NCBI RefSeq assembly: GCF_963675165.1
Contig: NC_087379.1
Span: forward strand, 434,001 to 498,000
DNA length: 64,000 bases
Reading direction: 5' to 3'
DNA from: Halichondria panicea
Lineage: Eukaryota; Porifera; Demospongiae; Suberitida; Halichondriidae
The position numbers and the translations under genes were made by a program. Of the stretch, positions 12,069 through 24,546 are shown piece by piece. The notes under the pieces were generated by a model. That model was not told the DNA's origin and ran no database searches. It worked only from the letters and a program-made list of their open reading frames with translations. Within the stretch, counting starts at the first letter, position 1. Every line of letters starts with the position of its first letter.

Positions 12069-14004
12069 CTATATAGGCTCAGAGTCCAATTGTTTGATGT
12101 GGTGTAGCACAGTGTCCATGGAGGGTCTGTCCTGAGGGGAGTGAGAGACACAGGAGGTGATGAGTGGGTGGAGCTCCCGCCATACACCTTCCATACTCGA
12201 TAGCAAATGCAGAAACAGTTCAGATGTCGGAAATGTTCGAGTCACCACTTCACAAGCAAGCACTCCAAAACTGTACACATCAATCTTTGTCGTCTGTTGT
12301 GGTGGTGGTTGAGATGACGTAGGTGGATGAGGATAGGCCTCAGGGGCAGTGTACAGGATAGCACCTTCTCCAGGAGTAGTGGCATCTCGGGCTGATCCAA
12401 AGTCAGAGAGTTTGGCAAGCCATTTGTTGTTGGGTAGAGAGAGAAGGAGGACATTAGCAGAGCTCACATATCTGTGGATGATGGGTTCCCTCTGTCGGTG
12501 GAGATAAACCAGAGCTGAGGAGATGTCTCCAAAGATCCTTCGCTTGTTGGGACCAACACGATTGTCCTGGTAGGCAGAACGTAGAGAGGTATCCAGGAGC
12601 TCTGTGACAATCATGGGACATGTTTCCTCGTTGAGGACGGCAGCAACAAAGAGGACAAAATTGGGGTGGCGGATCTTAGCCATGGTGCGAATCTCACGAC
12701 GAATTCGATCCACCGTAGTCTGTCGTAGGATTTCAGGATACACTTGTTTGACAGCCACCGTTGTTCCTCTAAAGGTTCCCTTGGCAACGTAGCCCCAGGC
12801 CCCTCGGACAAGAATCTCGTCCTCTCTAATAGACACCTCCTCTGGAGACACCTCCCAGAACTCTCGTTGAAGTTGTTGAGCGTCTGAGCGAACTACTCCT
12901 ATCTCTCTCAGCCTCCTCTCTGAGTCAGGGTTGTACTTGGACACTGCGGGGGAGTGAACACATGTGACTACACATACACTGTACTAGTAATAGCTTACCA
13001 GTGCAAATTTCTGCCTTGACTTGTTTACATCGTCCATACACGTCCACGACCCCCCACATAGGTGTGTCCAGGGGGTAGTCCTCCACACGTACAGACCCTC
13101 TCCACACATCATTCACAAACCAGTGGACCTCCTTCTCCAGCGTCAGCAACATTCCTAAGGAATCACCCACTCCAAAATCATGAATGTCGAAACCCAGTCT
13201 ACAGAGTTCCTTGTCCTTGCAATGGAGAGAAGTGCCCCTAGTAGACAAATGCTTGTGCTCCTTTCGCCATGTCAAATCCTCCGGGTTCTCTCCAGTGAAA
13301 CCAATATCCTGTCAGAGTTATACATGAATAAGGTTATATTTACCCGTTGTGTGTGTGTGTGTGTGTGTGTGTGGACACACAAATGATCTGCTGTTTGAGT
13401 GAACTAGACTGCTAATGGTCTCATTAGAAGTGGTTGAAAAAATAATAGGTTACTTAATAGTTGAAACGTACTTATATATAGGCGATCAGCTTCGAAGACA
13501 AAAAAAAATTTCATTTGGTTTCAAATGCATTATCTTTGATAGTACTAAAATATGTTGTGCTCTAATCAATCTTTTTTATAGATTCACGATCATTCCCGAT
13601 CCCCATAATGATCATAACGGTAAAAACAATGCACGGGCCGGGGTGAGTGCTATCATCATAGAAGAGGAAGAGAGATTGAATGCTTTGAGAGTATCTTGTA
13701 ATTAGTAGATGAGACATTTGTGAAAATGTTACTGTAATGAATAGCAAAGCAATGCACACACCAAATGAGCTCTCACCATTCCAAACAACGAACATTCCTC
13801 CCTCTCTGTCATAGTGACCTTGAGCATCTGTCCAGCAACCATTGGCTCACTGGTGAACACTATACCATAGTCTTTATCTCTCACTCTAGTGGCTACTGTG
13901 TTGCTCTTTGTTAGCTTAACATTCCTCCCCTTGTTCCTATGGAAGGTAACGGGAGAGCTGCTCCATTCCACTCCACGAAAGACACAATCATCACTTGTAG
14001 CCAT
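12069..14004 (-). CDS. NCK1: NHR + kinase-like protein without coiled coil, likely pseudokinase
   Basis: Exons 13777-14004, 12999-13308 and 12069-12943 sum to 470 codons plus stop. The NHR domain is encoded by exons 1 and 2. The linker in exon 3 is very short (SKYNPDSERRLREIGVVRSD then QQLQREFWEVSPEE), so the Q-rich coiled coil of the other copies is absent. The kinase-like domain keeps the VAIK lysine (TVAVKQ) but the catalytic loop reads HRYVSS instead of HRDVSS. The first glycine of the P-loop is valine (ILVRGAWGYV), and the residues after DFG are shortened. A 9-residue deletion in exon 2 is shared with NCK11 and NCK12. The frame is intact, so a scaffold or decoy role is possible. It ends in an extra Ile before TAG. 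Confidence 0.8.
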
Positions 14005-14094
14005 CTTGCAACTACGAGCCCCACCCTTACATTGCATGTTTACACACAACGCCCCCTCATTGCATTCATACGCACACACACACACACACAATCA

Positions 14095-15105
14095 TCCTCC
14101 AATGTCGACCCTCCGGCAGCCAGTCGCCTATCTTCTCCTCTTTTGACCTCTTACCGACCTCTCTAGCCAACAGTATCAGAAAAAAACTGGGAATCTTGGT
14201 GAATACATTGTACTGCGTGTGTAGTGATGTACATGTGTGGTGTATTCTATAACCTGTTGGCTTTGCTTAATAAAGTTACTGTATGGCTACTAATTGAGAG
14301 TTTGAATCAAATTTAAAGATGTACAGAACATCAGGTGGCTTGATGATAAAGGTTAGCTTGCGTGTAAATGCATGTATATACATGGTCTGTGCTACTGCTA
14401 ATCAGTCACTATCTACTGTACACTATCTTGTACATGTGCTGTACATTGACACGCTTCAACGCTTCATCTCCAGGACTAACACACACTCTCAGTGGACACA
14501 AACCTCCCAAAGCCACTCAGAAACTATCATCAACTAACAGCAATGTCGGAATACAAGAGCTCAAAAGTCGAGAGAGAACAACACATCAGGTGACTAGAAT
14601 GTACACACACATTAAGCTAGGCTTGCTTATCACAATATCTACCTCTTCATTCTAGATATCATCTATCCCCCTCCACACACGCACAGAAACCAGTGGTGAT
14701 TGTTCCCAAGATAGACCACACAGTCCACAAGCAGTTGAAGTCCTCCACAGGACCTGTGAGGACTCGTAGCAAGCGAACCAGACAGTCCCCCTACACAACC
14801 AGACACTCAGAGGTGAGGCCTCGCCCACACAAACCAAACCACCACACACAAACCTTAGGCCATTGCATGGTTGCACCACAACCTTACAAAGAAGGCCTTG
14901 ACTCATTGCATGGTTGTGATGTATACTGCCTGGTGCATCCTCCCACACACAAGCATGGCTGTGGTGTACTCATAATATTATATTGACCTGGTGTGGTTAT
15001 CTGCAGAAAGCAGTTGGTAATTTTAATTTGTTGTGTGTGCAGGTGACGAGGATGCGGAAAGTGAGCAGCTGTTCTGAGGGGGAGGACCCTGTCGTTATCG
15101 ATTGA
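14095..15105 (+). pseudogene. Duplicated gene X tail, copy 1
   Basis: Begins inside gene X exon 4 at CCTCCAATGTCGACC and carries the rest of exons 4-7 with their introns. All splice sites and the terminal EGEDPVVID are preserved. It has no start exon and no gene X promoter. Exon 4 has two extra A bases relative to gene X. It directly follows the NCK1 upstream region, marking a duplication junction. Confidence 0.85.
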
Positions 15106-15570
15106 TGATGTCATCTGATGTCACAGAACTGAATAATAATTCACTCTAGGCAACTAATAAATTGTCTGTATGTTTCATACAGTTGTTCAATTCTAATTAC
15201 TTAATTAATGTCTTTATTTGATTTGGAGACTCTCACGTCATTTCAGAAGAATATATTATTATCAATTTCCCATGAGATATTGTGTATATTAAATTAAGGG
15301 GAGGGGATGAAGAAATGACAATAATATACAGAAGACTAGTGATTTATAAAGTCTCCAAGAGTATTGACTAGACATGCATGCATGCTGTAATTATGTTGAC
15401 ATGTGAAAGTAATTATAATAATAAATTCATGACTACCGGTATATACAAAAATTATTATTTCACACAAGTATAATTATAAATGCATCTCACTATATATCGC
15501 TAGTCTTGGAGGTCCAGTACTTATCAATGGAAAATAGACACATTATACGTAGAAATGACACTAAATGTCC

Positions 15571-17125
15571 TCAAGGCTCAGAGTCCAATTGTTTGATGTG
15601 GTGTGTTCCCACTGCTTGAGGTCTTGCATCCTGTACTAGTCCCATCTCTCTCAGCCTCCTCTCTGAGTCAAGGTTGTACCTGGACACTGTGGGGGAGTGA
15701 ACACATGCATGTGACTACACATATATGTACTAGTAATTACCAGTGCAAATTTCTGCCTTGACTTGTTTACATCGTTCATTCACATCCACGACCCCCCACA
15801 TAGGTGTGTCCAGAGGGTAGTCCTCCACACGTACAGACCCTCTCCACACATCATTCATAAACCAGTGGACCTCCTTCTCCAGCGTCAGCAACATTCCTAG
15901 GGAATCACCCACTTCAAAATATTCAGTGTTTAAACCCAGATCACAGAGTTTCTTGTCCTTGTATTGGAGAGAAGTGGTACCAGTATACAGTAAATGCTTG
16001 TGCTGATTTTTCCAGTCCAAATATTCACACTGTGTCAGTGTCGAGTCCTCCGGATTCTCTCCAGTGAAACCAATCTCCTGTGTCAGAGTTATACATGAAC
16101 TAGTTTATAATTACCCCGTGTGTAGCAGGGGTAGAGTGATTGGTGTGTGTGTGGACACAAAAATGAGCGGTTTGAGCAAACTAGACACTTTCCGGCTTCT
16201 CTAGCCTGTGAGTCTGTGTGTACTATAATAACTGAAGACTGATGGAAGACCTCTATACGAGACAAGTTGGTAACTGCTAATGAGACAGTTACTTATAATT
16301 ATACATGTATGTAGTTAAATTTGTGTTGAGTTCGTGCACCGAGCAGCGTGCGGCAGTTCAAGATAAGATTCAACCATGGATCAACCAGTATCACAAAACA
16401 TAGACGGTAAATACTAAGACAACAAAGACAGTGGAGCAGAGGCTCCCATACACAAAGGGCGCCGCTAGGAGCAGGCCGCCGGGCTAGAGCACAAAGCAAT
16501 AAGATAGACCTATACAAAAGAAGTGTTAACTAGTAATAAGAACTCATGCGCATGTACAATAAAACAGTAAACATTACAACACAGGAAACATTAAGAACAG
16601 GAAATGACTAAGTAAATAACTAACTAGCAAAGTCATTACAATTTGTAGGCGATCTTTGAAGACTAAAAAAAGTTGTTCATGGCTAAAAGTTGGTTGATAG
16701 TGCTAAAATATTTTGTACTCTGATCGATCTTACTATAAATTCACAATCATTCCTTATGATGTTAAAAGCAACACACGAGGTGAATGCTTTATGAGCATAT
16801 TGTATCTTGTTTAATTATAGATGACAGATTTGTGAAAATTTTATTGTGATAAACAGCCAAGCAATGCACACACCAAATGAGCTCTCACCATTCCACCCCA
16901 CCAACGTCCCTCCCTCACTGGCTCTGTCACAGTGACCTTGAGCATCTGTCCAGCAACCACTGGCTCACTGGTGAACACTAGAGCATTGCTGCAGCCCTTA
17001 GTCCTAGTGGCTACTGTGTTGCTCTGTGTTAGCTCAACATTCTCTCCCTTGTTTCTATGGAAGGTAACGGGAGAGCTGCTCCATTCCACTCCACCAAACA
17101 AGACACCATCATCACATGTAGCCAT
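15571..17125 (-). CDS. NCK2: NHR-only paralogue, kinase domain cleanly deleted
   Basis: Exons 16889-17125, 15741-16077 and 15571-15686 sum to 229 codons plus stop. Exons 1 and 2 encode a complete NHR domain (WSSSPVTFHRNKG to EIGFTGENPE and WGVVDVNERCKQVKAEICTG). Exon 3 keeps only VSRYNLDSERRLREMG..QAVGT joined in frame to HHIKQLDSEP and the stop, losing coiled coil and kinase. The junction lies at a short GTGT overlap shared by both break sites. Because the frame is open from start to stop, this could be expressed as a free NHR protein. A neutral leftover is equally possible. Intron 1 is about 810 bp. Confidence 0.75.
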
Positions 17126-17197
17126 CTTTCAACCGCTAGCCCCGTCCCCGCATTGCATGGTACACAATGCCCCCGCATTGCATTCATCATAATAATA

Positions 17198-19231
17198 TCC
17201 TCCAACATCGACCCCCCGGTGTCATAAAATTTTAGGCCCCCCATGAGATTGGGCCCCCCCGGGCCTAGAATTTTAACATTTTAGGCCCCCATTAACAGCG
17301 CAACAGCGGTAACATTATGTGACAGCATTCTCAAAATACACCAATACAGTCTTCTATGGTCTTCACAGTCTATGCAGTGCCAGTTACTGAATGCAGCTCT
17401 CCTCACACACACACATTTCATGCATGTACAGTAGTATACCACTGGTCTCACAGCCATCACACTGCACCATGTCATTCTAGGCCTCATGCAGCACGAAGCA
17501 CATAGGTGCCAACTGTCCCGAATTGGTCAGGACTGTCCAAGATTACCCTTGTCCCGAAAGGAAACTGCTATTGTGATTCCACCATGATACAACAGTGTCT
17601 CTCTTGACTTCTATCTGTGATTCCACATTACTTGAGAGCTGAGCCAGTGATGCTATTGGAGCATCCCCACAACAATTTACATCTTCTATGTATAGGAAAA
17701 CATGGAGGAATTGTTGTCTCTGCACTGAAATTGTGTGTTTTTTACATGTATACTTTTTTGTCTTGAAATTAATTTTGGCTGAGAAAGTAAGCACGAAGTT
17801 GCAAATAATTATGGCGATAGCTATGCAACAACATCGATTGTCTTACAGGCAGATCCAGCATTGCAGAGCTGCATCAAAGCATTTAACTCTTATAGGTAAA
17901 GCATGAGTAACTTGAAAGGTAAATCTTCCTTCACTTTGAATTTCATGATAGAATAATAATGCAAACATTTTTGCTACTTTGATACAGAGTCTTTGCATGC
18001 ATGCAGTCTCTTTAATGCTTTGTCAACTGATAGAGCTAACCTTACCATATTTATTATTATATCTCTTTGACTTCGTTCTATCGTGCAGAAAGGGATAGCA
18101 GAAGAGGGGGGCCTAGAATGTTAACAATTTGGACCCCCTGGGGGGCCAAACTGTTAACATTCTAGACCCCCGGAGGCTCCAAAATTTTAAAATTCTAGGC
18201 CCGGGGGAGCCTAAACATGGGGGGGCCCAAAATTTTATGACACCGGTCGCCAGTCACCTATCTTCTCCTCTTTTGACCTCCTACCGACCTCTCTAGCCAA
18301 CAGTATCAGAAAAACTGGGAATCTTGGTGAATACATTGTACTGCGTGTGTAGTGATGTACATGTGTGGTGTATTCTATAGCCTGTTGGCTTTGCTTAATA
18401 AAGTTACTGTATGGCTACTAATTGAGAGTTTGAATCAAATTTAAAGATGTACAGAACATCAGGTGGCTTGATGATAAAGGTTAGCTTGGGTGTAAATGCA
18501 TGTACACGGTCTGTGCTACTGCTAATCAGTCACTATCTACTGTACACTATCTTGTACATGTACTGTACATTGACACGCTTCAACGCTTCATCTCCAGGAC
18601 TAACACACACTCTCAGTGGACACAAACCTCCCAAAGCCACTCAGAAACTATCATCAACTAACAGCAATGTCGGAATACAAGAGCTCAAAAGTCGAGAGAG
18701 AACAACACATCAGGTGACTAGAATGTACACACACATTAAGCTAGGCTTGCTTATCACAATATCTACCTCTTCATTCTAGATATCATCTATCCCCCTCCAC
18801 ACACGCACAGAAACCAGTGGTGATTGTTCCCAAGATAGACCACACAGTCCACAAGCAGTTGAAGTCCTCCACAGGACCTGTGAGGACTCGTAGCAAGCGA
18901 ACCAGACAGTCCCCCTACACAACCAGACACTCAGAGGTGAGGCCTCGCCCACACAAACCAAACCACCACACACAAACCTTAGGCCATTGCATGGTTGCAC
19001 CACAACCTTACAAAGAAGGCCTTGACTCATTGCATGGTTGTGATGTATACTGCCTGGTGCACCCCCCCACACACAAGCATGGCTGTGGTGTACTCATAAT
19101 ATTATATTGACCTGGTGTGGTTATCTGCACAGAAAGCAGTCGGTAATTTTAATTTGTTGTGTGTGCAGGTGACGAGGATGCGGAAAGTGAGCAGCTGTTC
19201 TGAGGGGAAGGACCCTGTCGTTATCGATTGA
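17198..19231 (+). pseudogene. Duplicated gene X tail, copy 2, split by a TIR element
   Basis: The first 20 or so bases of the copy (CCTCCAACATCGACCC) lie at 17198-17219 and the rest from 18243 on. A 1-kb inverted-repeat element sits between them. Downstream exons 5-7 are intact and closely match gene X, ending with TGA at 19229-19231. Confidence 0.85.
17220..18242. mobile_element. Non-autonomous DNA transposon, 1.02 kb, CCGG target duplication
   Basis: Terminal inverted repeats start TGTCATAAAATTTTAGGCCC on the left and the complement (with G for A) on the right. It is flanked by CCGG at 17216-17219 and 18243-18246, and gene X has a single CCGG at this place. The interior has further palindromes (TAGAATGTTAACA with its complement around 18110-18175) and no convincing transposase. 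The superfamily was not identified. Confidence 0.8.
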
Positions 19232-19691
19232 TGATGTCATCTGATGTCACACAACTGAATAATAATTCACTCTAGGCAACTAATAAATTGTCTGTATGTT
19301 TCATACAGTTGTTCAATTCTAATTACTTAATTACTTAATTAATGTCTTTATTTGATTTGGAGACTCACGTCATTTCAGAAGAATATATTATTATCAATTT
19401 CCCATAAAATAATAATTGTGTATATTAAATTAAGGGGAGGGGATGAAGAAATGACAATTAGACTACTTTATAAACTCTCCAAGAGTATTGACTAGACATG
19501 CATGCATGCTGTAATTATGTTGACATGAAAGAAAATAAATTCATGACTACAATTATTTCACATAAAAATAATTCACTATTAAACTCAAACATAATTATAG
19601 ATGCATCTCGCTATATATCGCTAGTCTTGGAGGTCCAGTACAATGGAAAATATATAGACACATCACACGTACAGAAATGATACTAAATGTC

Positions 19692-22003
19692 TTAAGGCTC
19701 AGAGTCCAATTGTTTGATGTGGTGTAGCACAGTGTCCATGGAGGGTCTGTCCTGAGGGGAGTGAAAGACACAGGAGGTGATGAGTGGGTGGAGCTCCCGC
19801 CATACACCTTCCATACTCGATAGCAAACGCAGAAACAGTTCAGATGTCGGAAATGTTCGAGTCACCACTTCACAAGCAAGCACTCCAAAACTGTACACAT
19901 CGATCTTTGTCGTCTGTTGTGGTGGTGGTTGAGATGACGTAGGTGGATGAGGATAGGCCTCAGGGGCAGTGTACAGGATAGCACCTTCTGCAGGAGATGT
20001 GGCATCTTGAGCTAGGTTAGCTGATCCAAAGTCAGAGAGTTTGGCAAGCCATTTGTTGTTGGGTAGAGAGAAGAGGAGGACATTAGCAGAGCTCACATCT
20101 CTGTGGATGATGGGTTCCCTCTGTCGGTGGAGATAAACCAGAGCTGAGGAGACGTCTCCAAAGATCCTTCGCTTGTTGGGACCAACACGATTGTCCTGGT
20201 AGGCAGAACGTAGAGAGGTATCCAGGAGCTCTGTGACAATCATGGGACCTGTTTGCTCGTTGAGGACGGCAGCAACAAAGAGGACAAGGTTGGGGTGGCG
20301 GATCTGAGCCATGGTGCGAATCTCACGACGAATTCGATCCATCGTAGTCAATCGTAGGATTTCAGGATACACACGTTTGACGGCCACCGTTGTTCCTCTA
20401 AAGGTTCCCTTGGCAACGTAGCCCCAGGCCCCTCGGCCAAGAATCTCGTCCTCTCTAATAGACACCTCCTCTGGAGACACCTGCCATAACTCCACCTCCT
20501 GAGGGTGGCTGCTACGATTGGTGACTGAGAGAGAGGCCACTCTTCGTTGGAGGACGTCCACTTGTCCTATGAGGGTCCTTATCAGCTGTTGGTTCTCTGT
20601 GTCAGATTGTTGTCGCTGGTTATTAGGATTTGTTAGTAGTTGCTGCCGTAGTTGAGTGATTTCTTGGCCTTTTTCTTCCACCAACAGTTGAAATTGTTGA
20701 ATGTCTGAGCGTGATTGTGTGAGCTGTTCGTTAGCTCTTGTTAGTTGTTGTTGAAGCTGACCATTTTCTGAACGTAGGGTTGAGACATTATCTTGTGAAT
20801 TATTTGATCCAATCCTTTCTAGCATTTTTGCAAAGAATGACTGTGTTCCCACTGCTTGAGGTCTTGCATCCTGTACTAGTCCCATCTCTCTCAGCCTCCT
20901 CTCTGTGTCAGGGTTGTACCTGGACACTGTGGAGGAGTGAACACATGTGACTACACATACACTGTACTAGTAATAGCTTACCAGTGTAAATCTCTGCCTT
21001 GACTTGATTACACCGTCCATACAAGTCCACGACCCCCCACATAGGTATGTCCAGGGGGTAGTCCTCCACACGTACAGACCCTCTCCATACATCATTCTTA
21101 AAGAAGTGTACCTCCTTTTCCAGCGTCATCATGATTCGTATAGAATCACCAACTTTAAAATTGTGAGTGCTGAAACCCATTGTACCGAATATCCTGCCAT
21201 TGCACTTGATAGTAGCGCTGTGAGTGTAAAGTACGTGCTTGCCCAAGGGTGGGCATGTTAACTGGTCATACTGTGTCATCTTCGAGTCCTCCGGGTTCTC
21301 TCCAGTAAAAGCAATATCCTGTCGGAGAGAGCAGTAGTGAGTGGGTCATATCTATACCGTTGCACGGAAAGAGGTCGGGCCTATCCACAGTTTTGTTCTG
21401 CTGGTGAAATTCCACCAGCTGCAAGTGGATTGATCATACACACATATGTGCGCACACACTAGATTTACTCATAATAATTATAATTAATGATATCGGTACT
21501 ATATTGCGGAACAGCAGAACAAAACTGTGGATATAGATTGATTCCCGACCTCCGACCTCCTTCTGTATTAATGGTAGAGGGTGGCGACACCTGTCTAGGG
21601 GTTAATAGATCTATAATATGGACAGCAGGAGTGCATGAAACAGCTAGAGATAAATTCAGTTCTACTGTTAGGAACTTGATCTAGATCTAACAATATATCT
21701 ACACACCAAATGAGCTCTCACCATTCCACCGCACCAATCTTCCTTTCTCCCTAGCCCTGTCATAGTGACCTTGAACATCTGTCCAACAAGCACTGGCTCA
21801 CTGGTGAACACTACAGCAAAGTCTCTACCCCACATTCTAGTGGCTACTGTGTCGATCTCTGTTAGCCTAGCATGCTTCCCCGTGTTCCTATGGAAGGTAA
21901 CGGGAGAGGTACTCCATTTCACTTCACCAATCAAGACACCATCACTCCTGGTAGGCCTAGGTACAGTCGAAGTCTCAGGTACAATACTAGCAGCCATAAC
22001 CAC
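19692..22003 (-). CDS. NCK3: NHR + coiled coil + TKL-like kinase, motifs intact
   Basis: Exons 21722-22003, 20982-21318 and 19692-20926 sum to 617 codons plus stop. The N terminus differs from most copies (MVMAASIVPETSTVPRPTRS) and the NHR is of a distinct subtype shared with NCK9 and NCK14 (VEDYPLDIPMWGVV, VHFFKNDVW). The coiled coil contains LQQQLTRANEQLTQSRSD and EEKGQEITQLRQQL. The kinase has ILGRGAWGYVAKG, AVKRV, HRDVSSANVLL, SDFGSAN and YTAPEAYP, so all catalytic residues are present. The extra 5' residues may be a real extension; an internal ATG two codons later is also possible. Intron 1 (about 400 bp) holds the foldback at 21382-21533. Confidence 0.85.
21382..21533. repeat. Foldback repeat in NCK3 intron 1
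   Basis: Arms TATCCACAGTTTTGTTCTGC and its complement, about 110 bases apart, with a smaller internal hairpin (CTGGTGAAATTCCACCAG). The same structure is at 44906-45044 in NCK9, and its left arm is at 63814 in NCK14. It was therefore acquired before these three copies separated. Confidence 0.75.
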
Positions 22004-22209
22004 AGAAAAGACGAGCAGAAAAGAGCCTTACCTATATCATAGATTGAAGAGTAACTCTTCAATCTATGCCTATATATTGCAGTGGTGCCCAGCCCCACCC
22101 CTACATTACGTCATAGATGATTGATTGTCACAACGCCCCCACATTGCATTCTTCATAACACAGTCTCAAGAAGACACAAACACTTACTGAATACACACAC
22201 ACACACACA

Positions 22210-22540
22210 ACACAGCTAGTGGAGTTCTATCAACTTTTCCTTGCTGTCTTTGAGTCTCCCTTCCTCCACAGCACAATCTCTTGCTGGGGAGGAGGGCAAT
22301 ATTAACAGCAAGCAAGTTTCTAGACTAGTTTAATATTTTTGTGAATTAATGCTCTTGTTATTACATTTTCCTCAACTGACATATGCATGTGTATTATAGT
22401 TAAGCAAGCATGAACTATGCATGCTGTAATTATGTTACACATGAAAGTCGAAAATCGCAACAATAAATAATTTCACACACAAATAAACTAAGCGAAAAAT
22501 AGACACATCATATGCATGCACATGACACTAAAATAAATGT
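22210..22540. repeat. Recurrent spacer between adjacent NCK genes
   Basis: Contains CTAGTGGAGTTCTATCA, TTGCTGTCTTTGAGTCTCCC, a TGGGGAGGAGGGCAATATTAAC block and an ATGCATGCTGTAATTATG block. Related copies lie at about 33940-34270, 36475-36715, 38010-38235, 45630-45975 and 61785-62110. It defines a second unit type in which one NCK gene follows another with no gene X tail between. Confidence 0.7.
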
Positions 22541-24241
22541 CCTCAAGGCTCCGAGTCCAATTGTTTGATGTGGTGTAGCACAGTGTCCATGGAGGGTCTG
22601 TCCTGAGGGGAGTGAGAGACACAGGAGGTGATGAGTGGGTGGAGCTCCCGCCATACACCTTCCATACTCGATAGCAGACGCAGAAACAGTTCAGATTTCG
22701 GAAATGTTCGAGTCACCACTTTACAAGCAAGCACTCCAAAACTGTACACATCGATCTTTGTCGTCTGTTGTGGTGGTGGTTGAGATGACGTAGGTGGTTG
22801 GGGATAGGCCTCAGGGGCAGTGTACAGGATAGCACCTTCTCCAGGAGTAGTGGCATCTCGAGCTAGGTTGGCTGATCCAAAGTCAGACAGTTTGGCAAGC
22901 CATTTGTTGTTGGGTAGAGAGAGAAGGAGGACATTAGCAGAGCTCACATCTCTGTGGATGATGGGTTCCCTCTGGCGATGGAGATAAACCAGAGCTGAGG
23001 AGATGTCTCCAAAGATCCTTCGCTTGTTGGGACCAACACGATTGTCCTGGTAGGCAGAACGTAGAGAGGTATCCAGGAGCTCTGTGACAATCATGGGACC
23101 TGTTTGCTCGTTGAGGATGGCAGCAACAAAGAGGACAAGGTTGGGGTGGCGGATCTGAGCCATGATGCGAATCTCACGACGAATTCGATCCACCGTAGTC
23201 TGTCGTAGGATTTCAGGATACACTCGTTTAACGGCCACCGTTGTTCCTCTAAAGGTTCCCTTGGCAACGTAGCCCCAGGCCCCTCGGCCAAGAATCTCGT
23301 CCTCTCTAATAGACACCTCCTCTGGAGACACCTGCCAGAACTCCACTTCCTGAGGGTGGCTGCTACGATTGGTGGCTGAGAGAGAGGTCACTCTTTGTTG
23401 GAGGACGTCCACTTGTCCTCTGAGGGTCCCTATCTGCTGTTGGTTCTCTGTGTCAGATCTCTGTCGTTGGTTGTTGGCAAGTGTTAGTTGTTGCTGTAAT
23501 CGAGTGTTTTCTTGGCCTTTTTCTGACACCAACAGTTGAAGTTGTTGATTGTCAGAGTGTGATTGTGTGAGCTGTTCATTAGAGCTTGTTAGTTGTTGCT
23601 GAAGCTGAACATTTTCCCAACGCAAGGTTGAAGTGACGTCATCTTGTGACTTAGTTGATCCAAACCCTAGCATTCTCTCAAACAATGACCGTGTTCCCAC
23701 TGCTTGAGGTCTTGCATCCTGTACGTACTAGTCCCATCTCTCTCAGCCTCCTCTCTGAGTCAGGGTTGTACCTGGACACTGTGGGGGAGTGAACACATGT
23801 AACTACACATACACTGTACTAGTAATATCTATTTAGCTTACCAGTGCAAATCTCTGCCTTGACTTGTTTACACAGTGCATACACGTCCACGACCCCCCAC
23901 ATAGGTGTGTCCAGGGGGTAGTCCTCCACACGTGCAGACCCTCTCCACACATCATTCACAAACCAGTGGACCTCCTTCTTCTCCAGCGTCAGCAAAATTC
24001 CTAAAGACTCACCCACTTTAAAATCATTCATGTTGAAATCCAGATCACAGAGTTTCCTGTCCTTGTATTGGAGAGAAGTGGCTCTAGTGCACAGTAAATG
24101 CTTGTGATTTGTTTTCCATGTCAAATATCCACACCGTGTCAGTGTCGAGTCCTCCGGGTTCTCTCCAGTGAAGCCAATATCCTATCAGAGTTATACATGA
24201 ATAAGTTTATAATTATCTCGTGTGTGCGCAGCAGGGGTAGA

Positions 24242-24244
24242 GTG

Positions 24245-24308
<64 letters not shown>
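24242..24308. repeat. GT microsatellite in NCK4 intron 1
   Basis: A run of about 31 GT units preceded by GCAGCAGGGGTAGAGTGATG. The same repeat at the same intron position, with different lengths, is in NCK1 (13350), NCK5 (27401), NCK10 (47930), NCK11 (51616), NCK12 (55096) and NCK13 (59187). Confidence 0.9.
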
Positions 24309-24378
24309 ACACAAAAATGATCTGCTGTTAGACTGCTAATGGTCTCATTAGCAGTGGTTGAAAAAATAATAGGCTACT

Positions 24379-24546
24379 CAGGGCTGCATCCAGGATTTTG
24401 GATCAGGGGGGAGCAAATTGGGCAAATTAAAAATGTAGGAGGGGCGAAGCCATCAGAATTATAGCAGTACAAATTAATCTGCAAGATCCTAGGGGGGGCA
24501 AAACTGTACCCAGAGGGGGCGAATTACCCCCCTCAATGCAGCCCTG
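24379..24546. mobile_element. Small hAT-like MITE in NCK4 intron 1
   Basis: 168 bp with ends CAGGGCTGCAT and ATGCAGCCCTG, flanked by CTACT at 24374-24378 and 24547-24551. Paralogous introns have the uninterrupted GGCTACTTAATAG. The CAGGG/CCCTG ends recall hAT elements, but a 5-base duplication is shorter than the usual 8. Confidence 0.75.
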
